From NCBI RefSeq assembly GCF_963517015.1, contig NZ_CAUQDV010000001.1:1432001-1496000 (forward strand): 64,000 bases of DNA, written 5' to 3'. This DNA is from an uncultured Devosia sp. Lineage in GTDB: Bacteria; Pseudomonadota; Alphaproteobacteria; Rhizobiales; Devosiaceae. The notes under the pieces were generated by a model. That model was given only the letters and a program-made list of their open reading frames with translations, did not search any database and was not told the DNA's origin. The translations under genes were made by a program, and so were the position numbers. Below, in pieces: positions 43,562-51,164 of the stretch; the first letter of the stretch is position 1, and each line of letters begins with the position of its first letter.

Positions 43562-43867
43562 CTATTCTTCGGGCTCCGAGGTGAAGAGCAGCGGATAGCC
43601 ATGTTGACGCGCATAATCGGTGGCGCGCGTGGCCTTTTCCTCGGCAACCTCCCTGGTGAAAACGGCCACGACGCAAGCGCCCTTGGTATGGGCCGTCAAC
43701 ATGATGATGCCGGCCTGAGCTTCGGGTACGCGGAACTCGGCCTTGAGCAGGCGCACGACGAATTCGCGCGGCGTGTAGTCGTCATTGAGCAGGATCACCT
43801 TATGCAGCGGCGGCTTGGCCGGTTTGAGCACGGTGTCGGTACGATTTTTCGTATTGGTATCAGCCAT
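43562..43867 (-). CDS. clpS: ATP-dependent Clp protease adaptor ClpS
   Basis: 101 residues. KVILLNDDYTPREFVVRLLK (about 23-42) forms the N-degron pocket with the conserved Asn-Asp pair, and HTKGACVVAVFTREVAEEKA follows. ClpS delivers N-degron substrates to ClpAP. A clpA gene, often adjacent in related genomes, is absent here: the neighbour downstream is the convergent DUF2277 gene. The N-terminal extension before residue 20 is the tail that gates ClpA. Confidence 0.94.
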   Translation of the reverse strand: MADTNTKNRTDTVLKPAKPPLHKVILLNDDYTPREFVVRLLKAEFRVPEAQAGIIMLTAHTKGACVVAVFTREVAEEKATRATDYARQHGYPLLFTSEPEE

Positions 43868-43943
43868 CTTCGCCTCCGGGCGGCGGGAACGGCGGCGCTG
43901 TCCTGGCGTTAGGGAAGCAAACTAACAGCGTCACGGTCAAGCC

Positions 43944-44117
43944 ATGCTTCAGCTTCTCATCGTCCTCATCCTCGTCGCCCTGGTATCGGGCGCACTGGGC
44001 TTCACCGGCCTTGCGGCCGGCGCGGCGACGCTGGCCAAGATCGTCTTCGTCATCATGCTGATCGGCATCGGGCTGATGCTGCTGCTGGTGATGATGGGCA
44101 TGGCGATCTTGTTCTAG
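43944..44117 (+). CDS. DUF1328-like small membrane protein
   Basis: 57 residues, MLQLLIVLILVALVSGALGF, then a Gly/Ala-rich turn (TGLAAGAATLAKI) and a second hydrophobic helix (VFVIMLIGIGLMLLLVMMGM). Two-helix topology and the GxxGF-TGLA pattern resemble the YtjA/DUF1328 family of unknown role. The gene is short and easily missed: 58 codons including the TAG stop, starting 76 bases from the divergent clpS start. No strong ribosome site is seen. Confidence 0.7.
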   Translation: MLQLLIVLILVALVSGALGFTGLAAGAATLAKIVFVIMLIGIGLMLLLVMMGMAILF

Positions 44118-44155
44118 CGGGCTAGATGGGCAGACGAGCCTATAATCTTCGACTG

Positions 44156-44491
44156 TCAGCCGAACACGCTCTTCATGATTTCGATCATTCGAGCCTGGTC
44201 GGAAGCTGCGAGCTTGCCAAGCGGACGAAGCAAGAGGTCGTTCGGCAAGGTGAACAGTTTGAAACGGATGACCGACGGCTGCATCAAACCCGCAGAATTC
44301 AGGTCAGTTATCGGGACGTCGCTGGGCCAGATTGACCGCCGGGCGGTGGTGATCATCGCCATGATCGATTGACCGCTGTCGACGTTGAAACGTCCCGAGG
44401 ACAGCACGACCGACGGACGATGTTTGGCTAATGGCAGATCAACAAATGGAAACGGCACGACGACGGTATCACCGAAGTCAAAGGTCGGCAT
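44156..44491 (-). CDS. PemK/MazF family toxin
   Basis: 111 residues. MPTFDFGDTVVVPFPFVDLP is the MazF/PemK beta-barrel start (GDxVxVPFPF), then AKHRPSVVLS and DLNSAGLMQPSVIRFKLFTL, the S/D-region of the endoribonuclease active site, and a C-terminal helix. It would cleave mRNA. Its start lies inside the last 14 bases of the upstream antitoxin candidate, giving coupled expression. GAGGCGG lies before the ATG. Confidence 0.85.
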   Translation of the reverse strand: MPTFDFGDTVVVPFPFVDLPLAKHRPSVVLSSGRFNVDSGQSIMAMITTARRSIWPSDVPITDLNSAGLMQPSVIRFKLFTLPNDLLLRPLGKLAASDQARMIEIMKSVFG

Positions 44492-44831
44492 AGGCCGCCT
44501 CGTCTTCGGGAGAGCTCCATTCGTCCAATGTCGCCGCAACAGCGTGCAAATAGGATTGTGCCGTCTGCACCTCGCGAATAGGCACGACATCGCCGGTGCG
44601 TTTCCGCATCTCGGCCCAAACCTGCTTCATGTGCGAAATTGGCTTGATGCCTGGTGTCGGTACGCCGTTGACACCATCCCGCATGCGTTCCCACTGGCCG
44701 ACGACGCCGTCAACTTCGAGATCAAGAACCGCGCCGGCGCGGAGTACTCTCAGGCGATCCTGCAAAGCGGGCGCACCTTCGATGTGGCCGATCCAGATTA
44801 CGTCGTCTCTGATTTTTACCGTCGCCATCAT
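44478..44831 (-). CDS. Candidate antitoxin of an unfamiliar family
   Basis: 117 residues, start MMATVKIRDDVIWIGHIEGA. The N-terminal half is strand-rich (VIWIGHIEGAPALQDRLRVL), the middle basic-helical (KQVWAEMRKRTGDVV), and the acidic tail TLDEWSSPEDEAAYADL resembles the toxin-wrapping ends of MazE/DUF2281-type antitoxins. I recognise no AbrB or ribbon-helix-helix DNA-binding domain. Antitoxin role is inferred from order, the 14-base overlap with the PemK-like toxin and the acidic tail. AGGAG precedes the ATG. Confidence 0.65.
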   Translation of the reverse strand: MMATVKIRDDVIWIGHIEGAPALQDRLRVLRAGAVLDLEVDGVVGQWERMRDGVNGVPTPGIKPISHMKQVWAEMRKRTGDVVPIREVQTAQSYLHAVAATLDEWSSPEDEAAYADL

Positions 44832-44872
44832 GCCTGCTCCTGTCGAGATTATACGACTGGGCGCAAAGGCCG

Positions 44873-45340
44873 TCAAAGCTTGAGCTTGAAGCCTTCGTGG
44901 CTTTTGGCGAAGCCGAGTTTTTCGTAGAAGCGGTGGGCGTCGAGGCGGACCTTGTTGGAGGTCAGCTGGACCATGCCGCAGCCGGCGTCACGGCAGCGTT
45001 CCACAGCCCATTGCACCATCTGTGTACCAAGGCCTGTGCCGCGCTGGTCGGCGCGGATATGGACGTTTTCGAGTATGCCGCGTTTCATGCCGAAGGCTGG
45101 CAGGCCGGGGAGGTAGCTGATCTGCAGGGTGCCAACCACTTCACCGTTTCGCTCGGCCACGATCAGGCGGTGACTGGGGTCAGCCTGGATCTCGTCGAAA
45201 GCGGCGCGATAGCGTGGATCGTCCAGAGTGGCGGGATCGAGCGGCGGCGTGTCCGGGCCACGAGCGTCGCCGGCATGGCTCAGGTGCAGCATGATGGCGA
45301 TGTCGGCTGGCGTGGCGTCGCGGAAGGTCAGTTCGGTCAT
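44873..45340 (-). CDS. GNAT family N-acetyltransferase
   Basis: 155 residues. Acetyl-CoA motif A is at about 95-115 (VHIRADQRGTGLGTQMVQWA: Q/R-x-x-G-x-G), and the C-terminal YEKLGFAKSHEGFKL is the standard GNAT ending. Substrate unknown. It lies 41 bases upstream of the antitoxin candidate on the same strand and is 39 bases downstream of the ABC permease gene, so a shared transcript is possible but not supported by coupling. Confidence 0.87.
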   Translation of the reverse strand: MTELTFRDATPADIAIMLHLSHAGDARGPDTPPLDPATLDDPRYRAAFDEIQADPSHRLIVAERNGEVVGTLQISYLPGLPAFGMKRGILENVHIRADQRGTGLGTQMVQWAVERCRDAGCGMVQLTSNKVRLDAHRFYEKLGFAKSHEGFKLKL

Positions 45341-45379
45341 ATCGATCTCAGGTCTTCTGGTCGCACTCTCTCGAAGTGC

Positions 45380-46912
45380 TCAGGGGCGGCGGGGCGCGAG
45401 CATTCTTGCGATGCAGAGCACCAGAATGGCCACGATTGCCGGGCCGAAAGCCAGCCAGGATCCGGCGGCCAGCATGGCGCCCATGCCGGCCCACATGATG
45501 GAGGCGAAAGCTTCGCTCAGGGTTGCGGCGCGCGAGGCGACTTGGCGGCGGCGGAACATGGAGCGCTTGGCAACAACGCGGAACCAGAGCTGGATGGCGG
45601 TGGCCGAACCGGCCGAGAGCATGGCGCCAAAGGCGGTGATGAGCGCCATCTGCCACGAGGAGAGTGCCATGAGCAGCAGCAAGGGCGCCATGACGCAGAG
45701 GATGACGGTCAGCACAGCCTCGATCTTTGCCAGCAGAACGGTGCGCGGCGAGACCGGGGCGGTGACGACGAGATCATGGGCGTCCTCCCCCGAGATGGCC
45801 AGCCAGGCCAGGCCACCGGCCAGTTGACCGGCCGCCATGACGAGCACGGGCACGACCACCACGAAGGCGCCAGCGTCGCTGCCGAAATTGTGCCAGAGCA
45901 GAAGGGCCGGCGGCAGCAGGTAGAGGATCTGCATCAGCGTCTGCGACAGCAGCCACGGATCGCGCTGCAGCAGGCGCCATTCCTTGCGGCGCAGGGCGTG
46001 GCGCTGGGAAGCCTGTTTGAAGGGATTGCGCGACACACGACGGGCGCTGCGAATATGGGTGAGACCGGCGGCTGAGGTCGCGTGCTGGCCATAGCTCGGC
46101 GCGGCGAGGGCAATGGTGGCGACCAGGGCGGTAATGCCGACCACCAGCATGGTTGCAAGCGCATCGCCATAGCCCATGACAGCCTTGGCGGGCAGCCAGA
46201 AGGCGCTGTCGACTTCCGGCGCGATATCGATAATCGCCTGTGACTGGAACAGGGCAAAGCGCGACATGTCGCCGTAGTAGAGGATGGCGGCCGCCTGGAT
46301 GCCGATGACGAAGCCGGCGCCGACCACGGCGGCCACGATCTGGGCGATCAGGCGGGTCTGGCGCGGGCCAACGAAACGGAACAGCAGCAGCGTGATGCCG
46401 ATGGCGATGGCGGTGGAAATGGCGCCCATGGCTAGAACCACGCCATAGGCGAAAAGCCAGCGGGGATTATCGAGCAGCGCCAGCATGTTGATCAGCGGGC
46501 TCGCCAACAGGCCGGGCAGCAGCATGCTGGTCAGCGCTACGGCGCCCGTGCGTACGGCAAAGAGCCGGCGCGAGGAGGCGGGCGACGACAGGACCAAGTC
46601 GAGGTCGGAACGGCCGTAATAGACCCGCGTCACCGCTTCGAGCGCCTGGGACAGCATGATGGTCCAGAACAGGAAGCCGGTGCCGGTCAGCATGACCAGC
46701 GTGGCGCCGTCCTCGTTGATGCCACGGCCGGCCCAGGGGCCGACGAGGCCGAGCGCCATCAGATGGAGGATGATGACGACCACGGCGAGGAAGATGACGA
46801 TGCCGAGGCTGCGGGCGCGGCGACCGCCGGTCATCATGGCGACCCAGTCGCGCCAGCCCAGGATCAGTTCATGCTTGGCGAACCAGGCGATGGAGGCGGG
46901 TGCGGCGCTCAT
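45380..46912 (-). CDS. ABC transporter permease (ABC-2-like)
   Basis: 510 residues with about 12 hydrophobic segments, beginning with a cytoplasmic RRARSLGIVIFLAVVVIILH run. No named domain is recognised, but size, topology and a coupled ATPase gene (ATGA overlap at 46909) mark it as the membrane half of an exporter, possibly with two six-helix halves fused. Substrate unknown. A SEDAHDLVVTAPVS block near 375 is notable in these long permeases. Confidence 0.82.
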   Translation of the reverse strand: MSAAPASIAWFAKHELILGWRDWVAMMTGGRRARSLGIVIFLAVVVIILHLMALGLVGPWAGRGINEDGATLVMLTGTGFLFWTIMLSQALEAVTRVYYGRSDLDLVLSSPASSRRLFAVRTGAVALTSMLLPGLLASPLINMLALLDNPRWLFAYGVVLAMGAISTAIAIGITLLLFRFVGPRQTRLIAQIVAAVVGAGFVIGIQAAAILYYGDMSRFALFQSQAIIDIAPEVDSAFWLPAKAVMGYGDALATMLVVGITALVATIALAAPSYGQHATSAAGLTHIRSARRVSRNPFKQASQRHALRRKEWRLLQRDPWLLSQTLMQILYLLPPALLLWHNFGSDAGAFVVVVPVLVMAAGQLAGGLAWLAISGEDAHDLVVTAPVSPRTVLLAKIEAVLTVILCVMAPLLLLMALSSWQMALITAFGAMLSAGSATAIQLWFRVVAKRSMFRRRQVASRAATLSEAFASIMWAGMGAMLAAGSWLAFGPAIVAILVLCIARMLAPRRP

Positions 46913-47658
46913 GCGGCTTGTTCTTCGGCGCCCTGCGCCACGAGGTCGAGAAAAATGTCCTCGAGGCTGGATTCGCGGCCGATGCGATTGCGCAGTTCGG
47001 CCAGGGTACCCTCGGCGATCAAGCGGCCGCCCGTGATGACACCGATGCGTTCGGCCATGCGCTCGGCGACCTCAAGGATATGGGTGGTCATGATGACGGT
47101 AACGCCTTCGCGCACCTTGCCCAGCAACACATCCTTGACGGTGCGGGCAGAGCCGGCGTCGAGGCCGGTCAAAGGCTCGTCGAGGATGATCAGCTTGGGG
47201 TCGTGCACCAGGGCGCCGGCCAGGGCGACCTTCTGCAGCATGCCCTTGGAAAAGCCACCGCAGAGTTCATTGGCATGGGGCCGCAGGCCCAGCCAATCGA
47301 TCAGCTCATTGGCCTTGTGCTGTGCCTGCCGGCTCTCGACCTGCCAGAGGCCGGCGACGAATTCGAGATATTCGAGCGGGGTCAGGCGGTCATAGACCAT
47401 GGGTTCGTCGGAGACCCAGGCCAGCACGCGCTTGGCGGCGATGGGGTCGCGCCGGGCGTCGATGCCGAAAATGGAAATGCCGCCGCTGTCGGGCTGCAAC
47501 AGGCCGGCCACCATGCGCAAGATGGTGGTCTTGCCGGCGCCGTTGGGTCCGAGCAGGGCGTAGAATTCGCCGGCTCGGATCGTCAGGTCGAACTGCTTGA
47601 TGACCGGACGGTCGAAGCTCTTGTTGAGGCTCGTTACGGCGAGGGCAGGGACGGTCAT
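46909..47658 (-). CDS. ABC transporter ATP-binding protein
   Basis: 249 residues. Walker A GPNGAGKTT near 39, signature GGFSKGMLQKVALAGALVHD near 134 and Walker B LIILDEPLTGLDAGSA near 156 are intact, with the switch His in TTHILEVAERM. It powers the downstream permease (ATGA overlap), most likely an ABC-2-type exporter. It is divergent from the MFS gene; the 248 bases between them hold repeated and palindromic sequences. Confidence 0.93.
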   Translation of the reverse strand: MTVPALAVTSLNKSFDRPVIKQFDLTIRAGEFYALLGPNGAGKTTILRMVAGLLQPDSGGISIFGIDARRDPIAAKRVLAWVSDEPMVYDRLTPLEYLEFVAGLWQVESRQAQHKANELIDWLGLRPHANELCGGFSKGMLQKVALAGALVHDPKLIILDEPLTGLDAGSARTVKDVLLGKVREGVTVIMTTHILEVAERMAERIGVITGGRLIAEGTLAELRNRIGRESSLEDIFLDLVAQGAEEQAA

Positions 47659-47730
47659 GGGGCGTCGCTCCGGCGGAATAGCCGTTCAAACCTAAGCGGA
47701 GAGCCTTTCGCGGGGGTGAATCGGAAGCGT

Positions 47731-47812
47731 TAACATTTTGGCATGCCTGCACTTTTGTGCAGGGCCGCTGTGCAGAATGAAGGGTGGCGGCGGGCGGGAC
47801 TAACATTTTAGC
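47731..47812. promoter_or_regulatory. Divergent promoter region with palindrome and direct repeats
   Basis: CCTGCAC-TTTT-GTGCAGG (47746-47763) is a perfect 7-bp palindrome. TAACATTTTGGC (47731-47742) and TAACATTTTAGC (47801-47812) are near-identical direct repeats 70 bases apart that flank it. The position between an ABC exporter and an MFS gene suggests an operator; no regulator gene is adjacent. Confidence 0.45.
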
Positions 47813-47906
47813 TTGGCCCAACCTGTTCGCCCCGACAGGTCTTAATCCCATTGCCTTTACCGAAGCTGGCCATCTTGCCAGTGACCGGACGCGTCTGGAG
47901 CAGACT

Positions 47907-49136
47907 ATGACGACCCCCAATTCATCCGGCTCCGGCCTCGGCGATCTCAATACCAAGCTCGCCATTCTCGCCATGGCCATCGGCTCCTTCGGCATTGGCA
48001 CCGGCGAATTCGCCATCATGGGCCTGTTGCGCAACCTGGCCGGTGACCTGCAGATCTCGATCCCGGATGCAGGTCATGTGATCAGTGCCTATGCGTTGGG
48101 CGTGGTGGTCGGTGCGCCGCTGTTTGCCATTCTGTTTGCCCGCACGCCGCGCAAGCCGCTGATGATCTGGCTGATGGGTCTGTTTGCCATCGGCAATTTC
48201 GGCAGCGCTGCAGCACCGGACTATTATTCATTGCTCGGCCTGCGGTTCCTCTCTGGCCTGCCCCATGGCGCCTATTTCGGCATTGCCGCGCTGGTCGCTG
48301 CCTCGATGGTGGATGTCGGCTATCGTGCTCGCGCCGTGGGCCGGGTCATGCTGGGGCTGACCATTGCGACGCTGATCGGCATGCCGCTCGCTACCTGGCT
48401 CGGCCAATATATGGGCTGGCGGCCGACCTTTGCCGGCGTCGGCGTGATCGGCGCCACGGCGGTGGTGATGATCTTCCGTTACGTGCCCGTGTTGAAACTG
48501 GCCGAAGGCGCGAGCCCGCTGACCGAGCTTTCCGCGTTGCGCCGTCCGCAGGTCTGGCTGACGCTGGGCATTTGCGCCGTCGGTTGCGGTGGCATGTTCT
48601 CGGTCTTTACCTATGTCGATCCGCTGCTGATCGATGTGGCGCATATTCCCCAGATCTGGGTGCCGCTGGTACTGGCGCTGTTTGGCGTGGGCATGACGCT
48701 GGGCAATATCTTCGGCGCGGCCATGGCTGACAAGGCGCTGATGCCCACCATCGGCGGCATGCTGGTGTTCAACATCATCAGTCTTGCCGTCATTCCCTGG
48801 ACGGCCCAGCTCTGGTTGACGGCAGCCCTCAGCATCTTGCTGGTTGGTTTCACCGTCGCCATCGGCACAGCGCTGCAAACGCGACTGATGGATGTTGCCG
48901 CCGAAGGACAGACCCTCGCCGCAACGCTCAATCACGCGGCCTTCAACACGGCCAATGCCTTGGGTGCGCTGCTTGGTGGTGCGGCGATCGGGGCGGGCTG
49001 GGGTCCTGCCTCGACCGGACCCGTCGGTGCCGTGCTGGCGGTGGGTGGCCTGGTGCTTTTCATCATCTCGGCCATGCTCGACAGGCACCAGCGCCGCTGG
49101 CAGCCGCTCGATGTCGTGCCGCAACCGGCCGAATAG
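47907..49136 (+). CDS. MFS transporter (DHA1, AraJ/YdhP-like)
   Basis: 409 residues, 12 hydrophobic segments. Motif-like GTGEFAIMGLL near 27 and ARTPRKPLMIWLMG near 81 place it in the AraJ/YdhP drug:H+ antiporter-type group. It resembles the MFS gene at 58289 (shared G-T-x-E-F and R-K-x-L patterns). Substrate unknown. The frame is open 123 bases upstream, but GGAG precedes the ATG at 47907 by 8 bases. A strong bidirectional terminator follows. Confidence 0.87.
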   Translation: MTTPNSSGSGLGDLNTKLAILAMAIGSFGIGTGEFAIMGLLRNLAGDLQISIPDAGHVISAYALGVVVGAPLFAILFARTPRKPLMIWLMGLFAIGNFGSAAAPDYYSLLGLRFLSGLPHGAYFGIAALVAASMVDVGYRARAVGRVMLGLTIATLIGMPLATWLGQYMGWRPTFAGVGVIGATAVVMIFRYVPVLKLAEGASPLTELSALRRPQVWLTLGICAVGCGGMFSVFTYVDPLLIDVAHIPQIWVPLVLALFGVGMTLGNIFGAAMADKALMPTIGGMLVFNIISLAVIPWTAQLWLTAALSILLVGFTVAIGTALQTRLMDVAAEGQTLAATLNHAAFNTANALGALLGGAAIGAGWGPASTGPVGAVLAVGGLVLFIISAMLDRHQRRWQPLDVVPQPAE

Positions 49137-49141
49137 GATGC

Positions 49142-49175
49142 AAAAAGGGCGGGTACCTCGGTACCCGCCCTTTTT
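49142..49175. terminator. Strong bidirectional terminator between MFS and ohr
   Basis: 16-bp perfect stem AAAAAGGGCGGGTACC/GGTACCCGCCCTTTTT with a two-base loop (TC), flanked by A- and T-runs. It serves the MFS gene on the plus strand and ohr on the minus strand. Confidence 0.92.
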
Positions 49176-49193
49176 ATTTGACGCTCACAAATC

Positions 49194-49631
49194 TCAGGCG
49201 ACGGTCAGCTTGACGTCGACATTGCCGCGCGTGGCATTCGAATAGGGGCAAACTTCATGGGCCTTGTGGACCAAGGCTTCAGCTTCCGCCTTGTCGAAGC
49301 CGGGCAGGGTCACCTTGAGCTCGACCGCAATGTTGAAACCCTTGGCGCCTTCATTGGCATTCTCGCCAAAGGACACCGAGGCATCGATGGTGGTCTCGTC
49401 GGGAACCTTGATCTTTTCACCGCGGGCGACAGCCTTGAGCGCGCCGAGGAAGCAGGCGGAATAGCCGGCCGCGAAGAGCTGCTCGGGATTGGTGCCGGGG
49501 CCGTCATTGCCGCCCATGGCGGCGGGCGTATCCAGCGTCACTTCCAGGCGGCCGTCATCGGTCTTGCTGGTGCCGGTGCGGCCACCGGTGGTGTGGGCAT
49601 GGGCGGTGTAGACAGCGGATTTGATCGACAT
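49194..49631 (-). CDS. ohr: Organic hydroperoxide resistance protein Ohr
   Basis: 145 residues, OsmC/Ohr thiol peroxidase that reduces organic hydroperoxides with lipoylated protein partners. Reactive C60 (GYSACFLGAL) and resolving C128 (HEVCPYSN) are present, as are the conserved Arg18 and Glu50 of the active site. AAGGAG before the ATG at 49631 selects this start over one 36 bases earlier. Divergent from an OhrR-type regulator, with a perfect palindromic operator between. Confidence 0.95.
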   Translation of the reverse strand: MSIKSAVYTAHAHTTGGRTGTSKTDDGRLEVTLDTPAAMGGNDGPGTNPEQLFAAGYSACFLGALKAVARGEKIKVPDETTIDASVSFGENANEGAKGFNIAVELKVTLPGFDKAEAEALVHKAHEVCPYSNATRGNVDVKLTVA

Positions 49632-49672
49632 GGAAAGCTCCTTGGCTTCGGGTTGATGAATATTCATTAGCG

Positions 49673-49687
49673 CGCAATTAAATTGCG
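49673..49687. promoter_or_regulatory. Putative OhrR operator
   Basis: CGCAATT-A-AATTGCG, a perfect 15-bp palindrome in the ohr/ohrR divergent region; a partial second site (GCAATT-G-AAATT) follows. The AATT-centred symmetry is that of known OhrR operators. Overlap with the ohr promoter would give repression relieved by peroxide. Confidence 0.7.
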
Positions 49688-49741
49688 TGCAATTGAAATT
49701 TGACGTGATAGAGTGATTTCGTTCTTTCGAGGGTGACGACC

Positions 49742-50185
49742 ATGGCCAAGTCCGCCGATCCGATGCAGCTTGATTCCATGCTGTGCTTCGCCGTCTATGC
49801 GGCCGGCCATGCGTTCACGCGCTTCTACAAACCGCGGCTGGATGCGCTGGGCCTCACCTATCCGCAATATCTGGTCTTCCTCGTGCTCTGGGAAGCAGAT
49901 GGTTTGACGGTAAAGGCGCTGGGGGAGAAATTGTTCCTCGATAGCGGCACGATCACGCCGCTGCTCAAGCGGCTGGAAGCGCGTGGCTTGGTGCGCCGCC
50001 AACGTGATGCCGAGGATGAGCGGCTGGTGCGGATTTTCCTGACCGACGAAGGCAGGGGGCTAAGGGCCAAAGCCTTGGCCGTGCCCCTCGAAGTGGGCAA
50101 GGTTCTGGGCGGCACGGTCGAGGATGGCGCAAAGCTGCGCGAAGCCTTGCATCTGCTTCGGGAGCGGCTGGATGCGGTTGAGTGA
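49742..50185 (+). CDS. ohrR: MarR family organic-peroxide sensor OhrR
   Basis: 147 residues. A winged helix (YPQYLVFLVLWEADGLTVKA and KRLEARGLVRRQRDAEDERL) plus the sensing cysteine C15 in MQLDSMLCFAVYAAG, the position that is oxidised in OhrR. Oxidation releases DNA and induces ohr. A GTG nine bases earlier is in frame; GAGGG before the ATG at 49742 suits this start. Pairing with divergent ohr makes the assignment secure. Confidence 0.92.
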   Translation: MAKSADPMQLDSMLCFAVYAAGHAFTRFYKPRLDALGLTYPQYLVFLVLWEADGLTVKALGEKLFLDSGTITPLLKRLEARGLVRRQRDAEDERLVRIFLTDEGRGLRAKALAVPLEVGKVLGGTVEDGAKLREALHLLRERLDAVE

Positions 50186-50221
50186 TATGGGGCAGACGCT
50201 CGCCGAATCCCACCGGATCAA

Positions 50222-50379
50222 CCTTCTCCCCTTGCGGGAGAAGGTGGCTCGGCGCAGCCGAGACGGATGAGGGGTTCTCTGGTTTCTTCAAACATCAAGG
50301 TATGGGGTAGCGCAGCACCCCTCACCCTGCTTTTCGTCTGAACGACGAAAAGCTGTCCCTCTCCCGCAAGGGGAGAGGG
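50222..50379. repeat. Composite intergenic palindromic repeat (family R4)
   Basis: Four hairpins in 158 bases: CCTTCTCCC/GGGAGAAGG (50222-50244), CTCGG/CCGAG (50248-50262), GCTTTTCGTC/GACGAAAAGC (50329-50353) and CCCTCTCCC/GGGGAGAGGG (50357-50379), with GAGGGGT and ACCCCTC arms linking the halves. The outer stems relate to each other, as in bacterial interspersed mosaic elements. It lies between ohrR and the convergent RNase T2 gene. Confidence 0.75.
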
Positions 50380-50397
50380 TTGGCGTCGAGCGTAGGA

Positions 50398-51114
50398 CTA
50401 CTGCAGTCCCACCGCGTCGACCATGCCGCCGTCACAGCCACCGTCGGTCGGACGTGCCGCAAGGATCAGTCTGCCAAAGCTGTCGGGTCCCTGCGGTTGA
50501 CCGGTCAGACCGATGGTCAGTTCGTCGATCAGGCGACGATTGCCATCATTGATGCAGGAGAGGCGTACCCGGTCGCCAGCCCCTTGACCGAAGGCCTCGT
50601 CGAATGCAGCGCGGATCTGTTCCTGGGTCAGGCGCTTGCCGATATTGCCGGCGAAAAGATCGCGCACGACGGTCTCGTTGACGGCATCGAGCAGGTCGAG
50701 GGAATCCCCGAAATAGGCTTCGGCATCGCCGTCGTAGCAGGTGCCGTGGGTGATCCATTCGTGCCGGTCGAGCGCGGACTGCGTGCCGGGCATCATGACA
50801 CGCAATTCATCCCGCAGCGCTGCGGAAATGTCCGGCTCGGGCAGCAGGTCCCAATCGCCCTGTTCATCCAGGGCGACGGTCTCGGCGTCCACGCCGCAAT
50901 AGTCGCGTGAGCGTGGCTGCGGCCACAGCCCATGCAGGGCAAAGTTTCCAGCGTCGAAGCGGTCCTCGGTCTGGCTCTCGCATTCGGGACGATCGGGCCG
51001 GGTTTCGCAGAAGGCGGGCTGCCAGCTGATGGCCAGCACATATTGGGTGCGGTCCTGCGCCAGGGTTGGCGAAACAAGGAGGCCGAGCAGGGCAAGGGCG
51101 GAAATGAAACGCAT
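50398..51114 (-). CDS. Secreted ribonuclease T2 family protein
   Basis: 238 residues. A Sec signal peptide ends near TLA-QD (residue 20). CAS I HGLWPQ (His61) and CAS II RHEWITHGTC (His118, Glu119, His123) form the T2 active site; the Lys usual in HEWxKHG is Thr122 here. It would cleave RNA in the periplasm or outside to 2',3'-cyclic and then 3'-nucleotides. The ATG at 51114 follows TTTGAGGATTTG. cpdB lies directly upstream on the same strand; its products are substrates of that enzyme. Confidence 0.9.
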   Translation of the reverse strand: MRFISALALLGLLVSPTLAQDRTQYVLAISWQPAFCETRPDRPECESQTEDRFDAGNFALHGLWPQPRSRDYCGVDAETVALDEQGDWDLLPEPDISAALRDELRVMMPGTQSALDRHEWITHGTCYDGDAEAYFGDSLDLLDAVNETVVRDLFAGNIGKRLTQEQIRAAFDEAFGQGAGDRVRLSCINDGNRRLIDELTIGLTGQPQGPDSFGRLILAARPTDGGCDGGMVDAVGLQ

Positions 51115-51120
51115 GATCAA

Positions 51121-51158
51121 ATCCTCAAATGAAAAGGGCGGCCCTGGAGGACCGCCCC
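51121..51158 (-). terminator. cpdB-RNase T2 intercistronic hairpin plus ribosome-site element (R5)
   Basis: 9-bp stem GGGCGGCCC (51136-51144)/GGACCGCCC (51149-51157) with one G-T pair, followed on the minus strand by TTTTCATTTGAGGAT. It is the same layout and 14-base tail as at 18991-19026 (rplY-pth). Confidence 0.7.
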
Positions 51159-51164
51159 GTAGTC

